From: CAWGXG01 sp963826505
Lineage (GTDB): Bacteria > Chloroflexota > Anaerolineae > Aggregatilineales > Aggregatilineaceae
Direction of reading: 5' to 3'
DNA length: 64,000 nt
NCBI GenBank assembly: GCA_963826505.1
Contig: CAWGXG010000005.1
Span: forward strand, 1 to 64,000
Shown here one piece after another: positions 10,445 through 19,351 of this stretch. Positions within the stretch are counted from its first letter, which is position 1, and the number at the start of each line of letters is the position of its first letter. Position numbers and translations under genes: made by a program. Below the pieces are notes generated by a model. It made no database searches. It saw only the letters and a list, made by a program, of their open reading frames with translations, and was not told where the DNA came from.

Positions 10445-11686
10445 ATGGATGGGATCTATGAACGCTGCGCAGGGCTCGATGTCCACAAGAAAACGGTGGT
10501 CGCATGTCGGATTGTGCCGACGGAGGAAGGGTTGTGGCAGGCGGAAACGCGCACGTTCCCAACCATGACCATCGATTTGCTGGCCCTGGCCGATTGGTTA
10601 CGGGCGGCAGCGGTGACCCAGGTGGCGATGGAAAGCACCGGAGTGTACTGGAAGCCGATCTTCAATATTCTCGAGAGTGACTTCGAGATTCTCTTGGTGA
10701 ATGCCAAGCTTATCAAACAGGTGCCGGGGCGCAAAACCGATGTGAAAGACGCCCAATGGATCGCGCAATTGCTGCGGCATGGCCTACTCAAGGGAAGTTT
10801 TATTCCTGAAGCGCCCCAACGCGCGCTGCGCGATCTGGTGCGGTATCGCACCAAACTGATCCAGCAGCGCAGCAGCGAAATCAACCGGGTGCAGAAAGTG
10901 CTGGAAGATGCCAATATCAAATTGGGTTCGGTGGTGAGTGACGTGATGGGTGTTTCATCCCGTGAGATGTTAGCCCAACTCATTGCCGGTCAAGATGATC
11001 CGGCGGTGATGGCTCAACTGGCGCGCGGACGAATGCGATCCAAGATTGATGAGTTGGAACAAGCCCTCACCGGCCATGTCCAAGCACATCATCAACTAAT
11101 GCTGCGTCTGCATCTGGAACACATCAATGAGTTGAACGCTAAGATTGAACGCCTCAATGAGGAAATTGAGCGTCAAATGGCCCCTTTTGACCAGGACCAC
11201 TTGGTGGCGCGCCTGGATGCGGTGCCGGGGCTTGATGCGCGTGTCATTCAGGCTCTGATCGCCGAATTGGGCACCGATATGAGCCGCTTTCCCACCGCTG
11301 CTCATGCCGTGTCGTGGGCCGGATTGGCCCCTGGCAAAAACGAGAGCGCCGGTCGTAATCGTTCGGCCCGTGCGCCTAAGGGCAATCGGCACCTCAAGGC
11401 CATCTTAGTTCAAGCTGCCCATACCCTCGCGCGTTCCAACGACAATTATCTGGGCGCTCAATTTCGACGGGTGGCCACTCGGCGCGGCAAAAAGCGCGCG
11501 GCGGTGGCCGTGGCACGCTCTATCTTGGTGATCGTCTATCATATGATCCGCGATGGCAAAGCCTATGTCGACTTGGGTGTCGATTACTTCGACAAACGTA
11601 ATCAAGCTCAAACCGAACGGCGCTTAATCAAACGGTTGGAGCCATTGGGGCACAAGGTTACTCTCGAACCTCGTGCCGCTGCTTGA
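10445..11686 (+). CDS. IS110-family transposase (DEDD recombinase)
   Basis: 413 residues from MDGIYERCAGLDVHKKTVV. The N-terminal DEDD domain is complete: Asp in GLDVHKKTV, Glu in MESTGVYWKP, and the Asp pair in KTDVKDAQWIAQLL. A coiled region follows (residues about 215-265), then the Transposase_20 domain with VPGLDARVIQALIAELG, SWAGLAPG and GNRHLKAILVQAAH. Family members insert without terminal inverted repeats, guided by a structured RNA made from the element's non-coding end. Here only about 105 bp separate the CDS from the IS1-like element, containing a direct repeat (GTTCGCCAACA twice, near 10412-10434). Element ends cannot be fixed by eye. Confidence 0.9.
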   Translation: MDGIYERCAGLDVHKKTVVACRIVPTEEGLWQAETRTFPTMTIDLLALADWLRAAAVTQVAMESTGVYWKPIFNILESDFEILLVNAKLIKQVPGRKTDVKDAQWIAQLLRHGLLKGSFIPEAPQRALRDLVRYRTKLIQQRSSEINRVQKVLEDANIKLGSVVSDVMGVSSREMLAQLIAGQDDPAVMAQLARGRMRSKIDELEQALTGHVQAHHQLMLRLHLEHINELNAKIERLNEEIERQMAPFDQDHLVARLDAVPGLDARVIQALIAELGTDMSRFPTAAHAVSWAGLAPGKNESAGRNRSARAPKGNRHLKAILVQAAHTLARSNDNYLGAQFRRVATRRGKKRAAVAVARSILVIVYHMIRDGKAYVDLGVDYFDKRNQAQTERRLIKRLEPLGHKVTLEPRAAA

Positions 11687-11810
11687 TCCATTTATTTTCG
11701 GAGTAGCTTGAATTCTGGACATGGTGGCTAACTGATGCGATGCCAGCCGCGTATCAGAGTGCCAAGCAAGGTCGATCTTCCGAATAAGCCATATTGGGAA
11801 ATAGATAGCA

Positions 11811-12233
11811 GTGACTAACAAACCGGCTTTTCCTATACAACAGTTTCATGACCTGCTTCTCGATGGAACACGCCGCAGTTTTCAACACTTGAAACGTCAT
11901 TATCGCGATGAACATATCTATCGTTACGTGCTTCTCCTCTCGGCGGCATATGACATTGTACAACCGGGCATCAATACGGAAGAGGCACTGCTGCATGAGG
12001 TGGAGCGGATGTCCTGCGCATTGGCTGCCAGGAGCAGAGCTGCGTCTTCCGAGGATATACGTAAGGCGCTGCGCTATTCGGTTCCCGAACAGGCCTATCG
12101 TGTACAAATACAAGACTTACGACCCACTGGCGACGGTTCTGCTGCAAAAAATGGTGGCCAAAATCAGACGGACAGACAGGGGCCAAACAGCCGCCAGGAG
12201 CTTACACAGCTAATCCAAACAGTCCGGCGATGA
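11811..12233 (+). CDS. DUF4303-like protein, probably C-terminally truncated
   Basis: 140 residues, MTNKPAFPIQQFHDLL. The part up to about residue 75 resembles DUF4303-type proteins (RYVLLLSAAYDIVQPGINTEEALLHEVER). The C-terminal third is low-complexity (GGQNQTDRQGPNSRQ) and runs into the IS6 fragment on the other strand, so the original end was probably lost. Function unknown. The family resemblance is from memory of the NTEE pattern and is tentative. Confidence 0.45.
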   Translation: MTNKPAFPIQQFHDLLLDGTRRSFQHLKRHYRDEHIYRYVLLLSAAYDIVQPGINTEEALLHEVERMSCALAARSRAASSEDIRKALRYSVPEQAYRVQIQDLRPTGDGSAAKNGGQNQTDRQGPNSRQELTQLIQTVRR

Positions 12234-12516
12234 ACTGCTGTTGGGCTTGACTATTGCCCTTTTCAACGCCTTCGATTTGTCCCTTCCTGATCATGTACAT
12301 GACTTCGTAGCCCTGGATGGTGCGCCAGGCTGTTGGGTAGGACCCAAACCCTAACCCTGGCTTCACTCGGCGTTTGATGAACCGGCGATCCTGTTCGACG
12401 ATGTTGTTCAGATACTTCACGGGGCGGCGTTCGCAAGCGTCAGGCAGCAGCCCGGCCTCCTTCAGGTCGCGGATGGCGCCAACGGTATCGTTTAGCTCAG
12501 GAGCACCTGAACTCAC
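12202..12516 (-). pseudogene. IS6-family transposase, C-terminal fragment
   Basis: The reading VKYLNNIVEQDRRFIKRRV followed by KPGLGFGSYPTAWRTIQGYEVMYMIRKGQ is the conserved C-terminal part of IS6/IS26-type DDE transposases, including the catalytic Glu in NNIVEQD. The first two catalytic Asp residues and the whole N-terminus are absent. The 5' part (MSSGAPELND) is a read-through of adjacent DNA. The fragment directly abuts the end of the Fe-S/FAD oxidoreductase gene. Confidence 0.85.
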
Positions 12517-15338
12517 TTGGCGATGGAGCTAGCCAACTCAGATAAAATTGTATTGAGCGCCTCCGCCGATCCTCCGGTTTCCACCAACTTTTGCGCTATG
12601 ATCATGCTCAATGTTTCGATGCGTTTCTGCTCATCCTCCATGGTTTTAGCTGCACCGATGGCTTCATCGAGATGATCTGTCCGCGCCATCGCGGATTCCA
12701 TGTTACCCAGAATGTCCCACTTTCCAGCTTCCAGATAACTTAAAACAGCCGTCACGTCGCTCCGTTCACGGACAGCCGCCAGGACGACCGACGCTTCTGA
12801 AGGGTAACCCAGCAAGATCGCTCCCACAATTTTCCCTTGTGAGATGATCAGTTTGCGATAGCGATGGGTTGCCAAATCCTCGAGCGCAATGACGATCTCA
12901 TCTGGAGACTCCGGATCGAAGCGCCCGATCGACGTGAGGTCGATGCCTGCAACTTTGAGCATGGTGGTCGGGATCGATTCCTTGTAGGTTTCGTCTCCAC
13001 CGACAGCATTGATGGCAGCGACTTCAGCCTGATCCACTGCGATGGGCCACAATCCATAGACCTTGCCATCAAACTCGGCCACATCCCCCGCCGCAAAAAT
13101 GGCTTCGACATTGGTCCTCATATGATCATCTACCAACACCCCGTGCCGGGTAGCAAGATTCGCCTCACGCGCGAGTTCGATGTTCGGAGTAATGCCTGCA
13201 CACACGAGGAAGAGATCGCAGGGTAGCTCTTGCCCATCCGGCAGAGTAACCTGTTCAACCCGATCTCCTCCATTGATTGATGCCGTATTGGCCTCCGTGA
13301 GGACGTCGATACCGAAAGTTGACAGGTATTCCTCCAGAAAGAATCCTCCACGTTCATCCAATTGGCGGCGCATCGGCCAACTCGACCGTTCCAACACCAC
13401 TACTTCAAGCCCCAGCTTATGGAGAGCATAAGCGGCTTCCAGACCAAGCAGTCCCCCGCCTGCGACTACCGCCCGTTGGCTATCATATTGTTGGACAAAG
13501 TGACGTATTTCCATCGCGTCATCAGCTTCGCGGAGCACAAAGCTGCCGGGAAGACCGAAACCCTCAAATGAGGGGATCATACTGCGGCTGCCTGTTGTCA
13601 GGATCAACCGATCGTATGGCAGCACTTCGCCATCGGCCAGTTCAACTGTGCGAGTTTGCGGATCGATCTTGGATACATGCGTGTTGAGCCAGCACGTTAT
13701 CTGATGCTCGTCATACCATGAATTTGGCATCAGGTACAGCCCCTGCATGGCTGAACGGCCGTAGATGAGGCGCGACAAACCCATACGATTGTAGAGGTGG
13801 TGTTTCTCCCGCGCGATGACGTGAATCTGGCAGCCCGGATGGCGGCGGCGAACGTGATCAGCTGCCGTGATACCAGCAATACCATTCCCAATGATCACGA
13901 TGTGTTTCACGGAAGGATCGTAATTGAACCCGATGATCGCACTGCTACGCGGTGATTTCGGTTTTTCAGGCGTGAGGGAAACTGACACAGGTCCTTTCAC
14001 GCGTGCACAACAAGCCATACGCGTGTTTTCAGCCAGCCCCAACCGGTCGAGGGTGCCCTGCTCGTCGCTTCCAATCTTCGAAAGATTACCCATGCCTTCC
14101 AATATTGAGACCGGGTCTGCACCGCACACACCCATTCTGCAGCCTGCCTCAAGGTGCAGGCCATTTTTTTCGGCAAGTTCCAACAGAGTACAGCCAATAG
14201 GGGCCAGAACGCGTTTTCCGTCCGGCTTGAAGAGCACCGCCGGATTGCCTGTGATACGCGATTGGCGGGCGGCAATCGAATGCGAAAAAGCGGCGCTTGT
14301 TCTTATTTCAGATGAACGCGATATGGTCTGATCAAGATAGATCCGCTCTTTTCGATAGGTCTTTATGACCCAAACGGCACTGAGCGCAAATACGATGCCA
14401 TGGGCAGTCCAGAGTATTCCTCTGGGCGCGTGGATACCCGATAACTGGTGAATGGTACTCTCCATGGTCGGAATATTGAACAAATAGTAATAATTCAAAG
14501 CGACAGCGCCGTACAATGTCGTAATTCTGAACGAGGAGACTCTGAGGAACGTATCCAGAACGACGAATATGCCAATGCTCACCAGAACATACAGCGCGAT
14601 CCACAGGTACATAGTGACAGTACTAATCGCAGGCGGATCGGGAACGAGATAGAAAGCCAGAACGAGTTCGGGGAAGACTCCCGCAAAGAAGCGGCGATAA
14701 CCGCTGTACGTGCGGTCACTGTCATACTGGTCCGCTATATGCGCAACGGAAGGGTTGAAGTCGTAGCAGTTTTTGGCACAGCCGACACACGGTTGGCAAT
14801 AGCTATTCGGCACCATCACAAACGGGGACTGCCCATACAAGCGCTGAACCGGTAGCAGCGGGCAAATGCTGCTGCACCAGCCACTCTTGCCTTTGAAGAC
14901 GTAACCTCCCAGGAGCGCAGAAGTGAAAGCGAACAGAAGCAGGAACCCAAGTGCCGGCCCGTTCCTGTTGAACAAAGCCTTACGGCTTGGGACGATGATC
15001 AGGAACATTGTGATCCCGATGGAATAGGCGTGGGTTCGCAACCAGTTGGGAGGCGTCAGCGAGCGGCTGAATCTGAAGAGTCGAGGGGTCTGATTGAGCG
15101 CGGCCATTGGACACACGTTGCGCCAGAAGCCAGGCGCAATGAAAAACAAAATGGGCAGGATCGGGACAATCATCCGCCAAAATATGAACAATGCAACCTG
15201 GGGACGAATGAACGCCGTGATGATGATACCGTAACCCAGACTCACGCTCAGTAATCGGAGGAGATACCATACCCTCTTTGGAACCCGTTGTGACATTTGT
15301 GTATAGTTTGGGAATAACGGTTGGATGGTCATCGTCAT
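12513..15338 (-). CDS. Membrane 4Fe-4S / 2Fe-2S / FAD-NAD(P)H oxidoreductase fusion
   Basis: 941 residues; the start at 15338 (MTMTIQPLF) overlaps the TGA of the CNBD gene (ATGA), preferred over a longer upstream frame. Order: N-terminal membrane domain with helices around 30-70, 105-145 and 225-330, and NapH/NosR-like Cys motifs (C76, C155, C159, then CQPCVGCAKNC at 181-191). Next is a plant-type 2Fe-2S domain at about 365-455, then a rubredoxin-reductase-like FAD/NAD domain (GNGIAG near 484, AGGGLLGLEAA near 700) and a C-terminal tail of about 120 residues. In the 2Fe-2S motif CRMGVCGAD the usual third Cys is Asp; the distal site is CC (443-444). It probably passes electrons between NAD(P)H, Fe-S centres and a membrane or periplasmic partner. 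Partner and direction are unknown. Confidence 0.8.
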   Translation of the reverse strand: MTMTIQPLFPNYTQMSQRVPKRVWYLLRLLSVSLGYGIIITAFIRPQVALFIFWRMIVPILPILFFIAPGFWRNVCPMAALNQTPRLFRFSRSLTPPNWLRTHAYSIGITMFLIIVPSRKALFNRNGPALGFLLLFAFTSALLGGYVFKGKSGWCSSICPLLPVQRLYGQSPFVMVPNSYCQPCVGCAKNCYDFNPSVAHIADQYDSDRTYSGYRRFFAGVFPELVLAFYLVPDPPAISTVTMYLWIALYVLVSIGIFVVLDTFLRVSSFRITTLYGAVALNYYYLFNIPTMESTIHQLSGIHAPRGILWTAHGIVFALSAVWVIKTYRKERIYLDQTISRSSEIRTSAAFSHSIAARQSRITGNPAVLFKPDGKRVLAPIGCTLLELAEKNGLHLEAGCRMGVCGADPVSILEGMGNLSKIGSDEQGTLDRLGLAENTRMACCARVKGPVSVSLTPEKPKSPRSSAIIGFNYDPSVKHIVIIGNGIAGITAADHVRRRHPGCQIHVIAREKHHLYNRMGLSRLIYGRSAMQGLYLMPNSWYDEHQITCWLNTHVSKIDPQTRTVELADGEVLPYDRLILTTGSRSMIPSFEGFGLPGSFVLREADDAMEIRHFVQQYDSQRAVVAGGGLLGLEAAYALHKLGLEVVVLERSSWPMRRQLDERGGFFLEEYLSTFGIDVLTEANTASINGGDRVEQVTLPDGQELPCDLFLVCAGITPNIELAREANLATRHGVLVDDHMRTNVEAIFAAGDVAEFDGKVYGLWPIAVDQAEVAAINAVGGDETYKESIPTTMLKVAGIDLTSIGRFDPESPDEIVIALEDLATHRYRKLIISQGKIVGAILLGYPSEASVVLAAVRERSDVTAVLSYLEAGKWDILGNMESAMARTDHLDEAIGAAKTMEDEQKRIETLSMIIAQKLVETGGSAEALNTILSELASSIAK

Positions 15339-15841
15339 GCACCATGGTAGGCCAACAGATTTGCCATTCGGCGAATTCGCAATGCCAGTAGACGGCCCAA
15401 ATCCAGCAAGACAGCTTGCCCGAGCTGCGGGTATTGGGCGGAAAACAAGGCAAAGGCATCCATGTTCAGATAAAACAACTGGCACTCTGTTACCGCCTGG
15501 ATCGTCTCCGGGGATGGTTTTCCATCCATGAAAGCCAGTTCGTTGATCACCGAACCGCCTTCAATCGTTGAAATTCGTATGCACTTCCTCTTGTTTGGGT
15601 TGAGTGCGAACCGCTTTTTGCGGTTACTCAACACCATGAATCGTCCAAAGGCCACGATATAGAGCGCTCGATCTTCAGAGCCGGCGTGGATCACGATATC
15701 GCCCGGAACATAGAATTGTGTCTGGGTTTGTTCCAGCAATTTATCCCAGTTGCCACCGCTCCAATGCGGCAGGAACACTATCTCACTCACGGAATCGCTG
15801 TTCCTGGCGCTTGGATTTTCAAAATACACGGTCGAATCCAT
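15335..15841 (-). CDS. Cyclic-nucleotide-binding domain protein
   Basis: 168 residues from MDSTVYFENPSARN; GGGAG lies before this ATG, and the longer frame to 15967 overlaps the kinase gene. The core is a Crp-type cNMP-binding beta-roll: FYVPGDIVIHAGSEDRALYIV, then GSVINELAFMDGKPSPETIQA and a final helix. No DNA-binding helix-turn-helix follows, so it is a stand-alone sensor rather than a Crp transcription factor. It lies between a Ser/Thr kinase and the Fe-S/FAD oxidoreductase and is coupled to the latter, which suggests it gates or senses for that redox protein. The bound ligand cannot be told from sequence. Confidence 0.75.
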   Translation of the reverse strand: MDSTVYFENPSARNSDSVSEIVFLPHWSGGNWDKLLEQTQTQFYVPGDIVIHAGSEDRALYIVAFGRFMVLSNRKKRFALNPNKRKCIRISTIEGGSVINELAFMDGKPSPETIQAVTECQLFYLNMDAFALFSAQYPQLGQAVLLDLGRLLALRIRRMANLLAYHGA

Positions 15842-15888
15842 CGTTTTTCTCCCGTCATAGCTATTGGCAATGGTTTCAGTTGAGAGAA

Positions 15889-16950
15889 TCAGGCGATCTC
15901 GCTGAGGACAATCACCATGAACGCTGTGATGACGGCCACGGCCATAACGGCGCTGAGCAAGCTCCATAATGCTGACCCATGAAAGAAGGCGTCGCAGGCT
16001 TGCAGTGGGTCTGACCCATAATCGGGTGAGAGGACTCGTGTCGCATCGGAGTGCACAGTATTCGGCGAGGCGAAGGGACCTGTTTCTTCAGAAGCCTCAC
16101 CAATCGCAGCCTTGAAGGCTGCTGCCAGCGCGCCCGCAGAAGCAAATCGTTCCTCAGGACTCTTGGCCAGTGCTCGACCTGCAACCCGGTCTATTTCAGC
16201 AGGCAAACCAGGTTTCAGACTAGAGACGAGCGGAGGATCCTTTGCGATGTGCATATACATCGCCTCTATTGATGATTCAGCTTTGAATGGCAGCTCATTC
16301 GTCAGCAGCTCAAAGAGCAGTACGCCCAAAGAGTACACATCCGAGCGCGCGTCGACGGCCTGCAACCGACACTGCTCGGGAGACATGTAGCCAGGTGTAC
16401 CAATGACCATTCCTTTCTTGGTGGAGTGCAATGGTTTGACGGTGCAACGACTTATCGCTTGAGAGGCATCGTTCAATACTTTCGCCATGCCAAAGTCTGA
16501 AAGGAAAGGATGACCGTCACGGTCCAATAGCACGTTTTCGAGCTTAATGTCGCGATGAACAAGCCCACAATCATGCATGTAATCCAGCGCTGAGGCGATC
16601 TGATCGAGCAGCCGGCTAATCTGCGTCAGGGATAGGCTCTGGCTCAGAACCAAATCGGTCAGATTACCGCCTGGCAGCAGAGGCATCACGATATAGAACA
16701 TTGCATCCTGTTCGCCGAAGCTGATGATGTTGAGAATGTTAGGATGGCATAGGGAGGCGCTGAGTAAGGCTTCTTGTTTGAGGCGCGCAATCGTGTCGCT
16801 CATACTCGAGCAATCCGGTTTGATGACCTTGAGGGCGACGTCGTCCTTTTCGGTGAGACGCCGCGCGCGATACACGTGCGCAACGCCTCCCTCGCCCAGA
16901 TAATCGATGATTTCGTACCGGCCTAGACATTGACCAATCAGGGTAGACAT
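15889..16950 (-). CDS. Membrane-anchored Ser/Thr protein kinase
   Basis: 353 residues from MSTLIGQCLGRYEI; GGGAGG lies upstream of this ATG, not of the earlier one. Kinase motifs are complete: Gly loop LGEGGVAHVYRA (18-29), Lys in VALKVIK (41), HRDIKLEN (132-139), DFG (152-154), GTPGYMSPEQ and DVYSLGVLLFELL. After the domain (to about 275) comes a linker and one C-terminal membrane helix (SLLSAVMAVAVITAFMVIVL), so there is almost no extracytoplasmic sensor. It is 48 bases upstream of the CNBD gene in the same direction. Phosphorylation of the CNBD or redox protein is a reasonable but untested guess. Confidence 0.85.
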   Translation of the reverse strand: MSTLIGQCLGRYEIIDYLGEGGVAHVYRARRLTEKDDVALKVIKPDCSSMSDTIARLKQEALLSASLCHPNILNIISFGEQDAMFYIVMPLLPGGNLTDLVLSQSLSLTQISRLLDQIASALDYMHDCGLVHRDIKLENVLLDRDGHPFLSDFGMAKVLNDASQAISRCTVKPLHSTKKGMVIGTPGYMSPEQCRLQAVDARSDVYSLGVLLFELLTNELPFKAESSIEAMYMHIAKDPPLVSSLKPGLPAEIDRVAGRALAKSPEERFASAGALAAAFKAAIGEASEETGPFASPNTVHSDATRVLSPDYGSDPLQACDAFFHGSALWSLLSAVMAVAVITAFMVIVLSEIA

Positions 16951-17282
16951 ACGGCGTCCTCCCACATGTTTCCACATGTACAGGGCATCACTATTGCCAT
17001 CCCGTCACCAGGATGGGCACGCGCGTCTAAACCCCCAAAGTCATTACAGGTGAAGATTGGAAACAGAAATGGACGGAATTAGGATCGCATGTGATGCAAT
17101 CCTTTGGCGTTGGATGGGAACTACCCGGGGTTACGGTGCCATCCGGGATTTAGAAGAATTATGTCTCCTGCAAATTGCGGGAACAAAACCACTCGGACAA
17201 GGTTATCATATCGCCAAGAATGAATGTATAGATAAAAAGTACTAGTATCTTGTATATTTGAAAGCGGGGTCGTCCCCGGCGG
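16951..17282. other. Non-coding stretch between kinase and IS1182
   Basis: No convincing gene. A 62-codon frame at 17057-17245 on the + strand has no ribosome site or family resemblance. Directly at the IS1182 border, 17266-17281 reads GGGTCGTCCCCGGCGG, a sequence that recurs at 58633-58648 next to IS debris. Confidence 0.4.
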
Positions 17283-19097
17283 GGTACTCCCCCAGGGAAC
17301 GATACCGTTGGCGAACTCGGTTCAGATGGTCGCAGGGGGAAAAGGGGGTTAGGATTGAGGAAAATCAGGTCCTAATGCCTCTCCACAAAGGAAGAGAACA
17401 GCATGTCTCTACCCCCTCGAATTGAATATTGTGTGCCCGAAGAAACCCAGCGAGTAGCACGCGCTATTTTTCCCAAAGGGAATCTGTATATGCAGGGGTA
17501 TGACCGATTGGGGACTCTATTTGAGGATCAGGATTTTGTGGCACTGTTTTCGAGGGAAGGTCAACCGAGCTTGTCGCCGATGCGGTTGTGTCTGGTGTTG
17601 CTGCTGCAATTTGCCGAAGGGTTGTCAGACCGCCAGGCGGCAGATGCGGTGCGTGCCCACATTGACTGGAAATACTTGTTATGTCTGGAGTTGACTAATC
17701 CAGGCTTCCATTACAGTGTGCTGAGCGAATTCCGAGAACGCTTAATTGCAGGAGAAGCCGAAGAGCAGATCTTCAATCGCGTGCTGGAGATCTGCCGGAC
17801 CAAGGGTTTGGTGAGAAGACGGGGGCAACAACGAACCGATCCGACCGAGGTGCTAGCCGCGATTCGGACCTTGAACCGCCTGGAGTTGGTTGGGGAAACC
17901 CTGCGGGCAGCCTTGAATGCGTTGGCGGTCGTCGCTCCGGACTGGATGCGAGCGCACAGCCAACCTGAATGGATTGAGCGCTATGGTCCTCGGGTGAGTG
18001 ATTACCACTTACCCGCCAATGAAAAAGAACGAGTGGCTCACACCACGCTCGTGGGCGCCGATGGATTGAGCCTGTTGACCGCGATTTGGAGTGAGAGCAA
18101 CCTGCCCTGGCTGCGCGAAATTCCAGCGGTCAAAACGCTGTGGCTGGTCTGGCTGCAAAACTATACCTGGCTCGACGACCAGCACCTGCGCTGGCGGGAA
18201 GCGGATGAAGTTCTACCCTCCGCTCAGGCGATCCGATCACCCTATGACCCCGAGGCCCATTTTTCTCAAAAACGCAGCACCGCCTGGGTGGGCTACAAAG
18301 TCCATTTCACGGAAACCTGTGATCCCGACCTGCCGCGTCTGGTCACGCAGGTGGAAACAACCCCGGCCACGACTCAGGATAACAAGGCACTCCCATCCAT
18401 TCACCAGGTCTTGCAGACCAGGGACTGTTTACCCGCCACGCATATCGTGGATTGTGGTTACATGGGAGCCGAAGAGTGGGTCGCCAGCCAGCGTGATTAC
18501 GGCATTGATCTGCTCGGACCCATGCGCGGTGACACCGGTTGGCAAGCGCGTGAAGGACAGGGTTTTACCGTGCAAGATTTCGTTATCGACTGGGAGGCGC
18601 CTCACGCGATTTGCCCGGCAGGCAAAAAGAGCTTGCATTGGCTGCCTGCTTTCAACAACCTCGACAAACCGGTGATCCAGATTAAGTTCAGCAAACATGA
18701 GTGCCGGATCTGTCCGCTTCAGCCGCAATGTACCCGCTCCAGTCCACCGCGCCGTTCGATTACCGTGCGCCCCAAGGAACTTCACCAGGCGCTGCTGGAA
18801 GGTCGTGAACGGGAGAAAACAGAAGCTTTTAGGGAACAGTATGCTGCCCGCGCGGGGATTGAAGGTACTCTTTCGCAGGGCGTCCGTGCTTTCGGTCTAC
18901 GGCAGACACGCTACATCGGCTTGGCAAAAACCCATTTGCAGCATGTGCTGACCGCGATGGCTCTGAATATCACGCGCGTTCTGGCGTGGCTTTCTGGCGA
19001 CCGTCCCGCCCAAACTCGCTCCTCGGCCTTCGTCAGGTTACACCACGTAGCCGCCTAATCGAGTTCGCCAACGGTATCCTTTACTCGGGGAGTACCG
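17283..19097 (+). mobile_element. IS1182-family insertion sequence, complete
   Basis: Terminal inverted repeats of exactly 37 bp lie at 17283-17319 and 19061-19097. They share GGTACTCCCC at the tip and GATACCGTTGGCGAACTCG inside, with a few mismatches between. One intact transposase frame lies between them. A 263-bp left-end fragment of a near-identical copy lies at 58372-58634. Confidence 0.9.
17403..19058 (+). CDS. IS1182-family transposase
   Basis: 551 residues. N-terminal DUF772-type domain (YDRLGTLFEDQDF, LCLVLLLQFAEGLSDRQAADAVR, DWKYLLCLELTNPGFHYSVLSEFRERL) followed by a DDE_Tnp_1-like core with KRSTAWVGYKVHFTETCD, HIVDCGYMGAEEW and the C-terminal RAGIEGTLSQGVRAFGLRQTRYIG carrying the catalytic Glu. 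A Cys cluster (CRICPLQPQC) precedes the end. Full length for the family. An AGGAAGAGAACAGC ribosome site precedes the ATG. Confidence 0.92.
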   Translation: MSLPPRIEYCVPEETQRVARAIFPKGNLYMQGYDRLGTLFEDQDFVALFSREGQPSLSPMRLCLVLLLQFAEGLSDRQAADAVRAHIDWKYLLCLELTNPGFHYSVLSEFRERLIAGEAEEQIFNRVLEICRTKGLVRRRGQQRTDPTEVLAAIRTLNRLELVGETLRAALNALAVVAPDWMRAHSQPEWIERYGPRVSDYHLPANEKERVAHTTLVGADGLSLLTAIWSESNLPWLREIPAVKTLWLVWLQNYTWLDDQHLRWREADEVLPSAQAIRSPYDPEAHFSQKRSTAWVGYKVHFTETCDPDLPRLVTQVETTPATTQDNKALPSIHQVLQTRDCLPATHIVDCGYMGAEEWVASQRDYGIDLLGPMRGDTGWQAREGQGFTVQDFVIDWEAPHAICPAGKKSLHWLPAFNNLDKPVIQIKFSKHECRICPLQPQCTRSSPPRRSITVRPKELHQALLEGREREKTEAFREQYAARAGIEGTLSQGVRAFGLRQTRYIGLAKTHLQHVLTAMALNITRVLAWLSGDRPAQTRSSAFVRLHHVAA

Positions 19098-19213
19098 ATC
19101 TTTTTCGTCATCAGTCATCCGCATCACGGCCACCAAATCCAGTACAAACTCCCACATAAACATCACCATGCGAAGAAACTTGCACACCTCGCTTTCCTTT
19201 CGCGACCACATAA

Positions 19214-19248
19214 AACCCCGCAAGCATACAGCACTTGCGGGGCATTTT
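19214..19248. terminator. Hairpin terminator downstream of sulfatase and IS1182
   Basis: CCCCGCAAG and CTTGCGGGG form a 9-bp perfect stem with a 9-base loop at 19216-19242. It is flanked by AAAA on the left and CATTTTC on the right, so it can terminate on either strand. The rest of the 19098-19351 gap shows no gene. Confidence 0.7.
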
Positions 19249-19351
19249 CAGCCGACTTCTATCCATCGCAGCAGAGTCGATTTCTCTCGTGGATTAATTT
19301 TCGTGGACTACGGGTACGGCCCTACCATTAGCCTATATCAAGCTGTCTCTC

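Noticed and set aside
17057..17245. 62-codon ORF between kinase and IS1182
   Set aside because: No ribosome site, no family pattern, and it spans probable promoter sequence of the kinase gene on the other strand.
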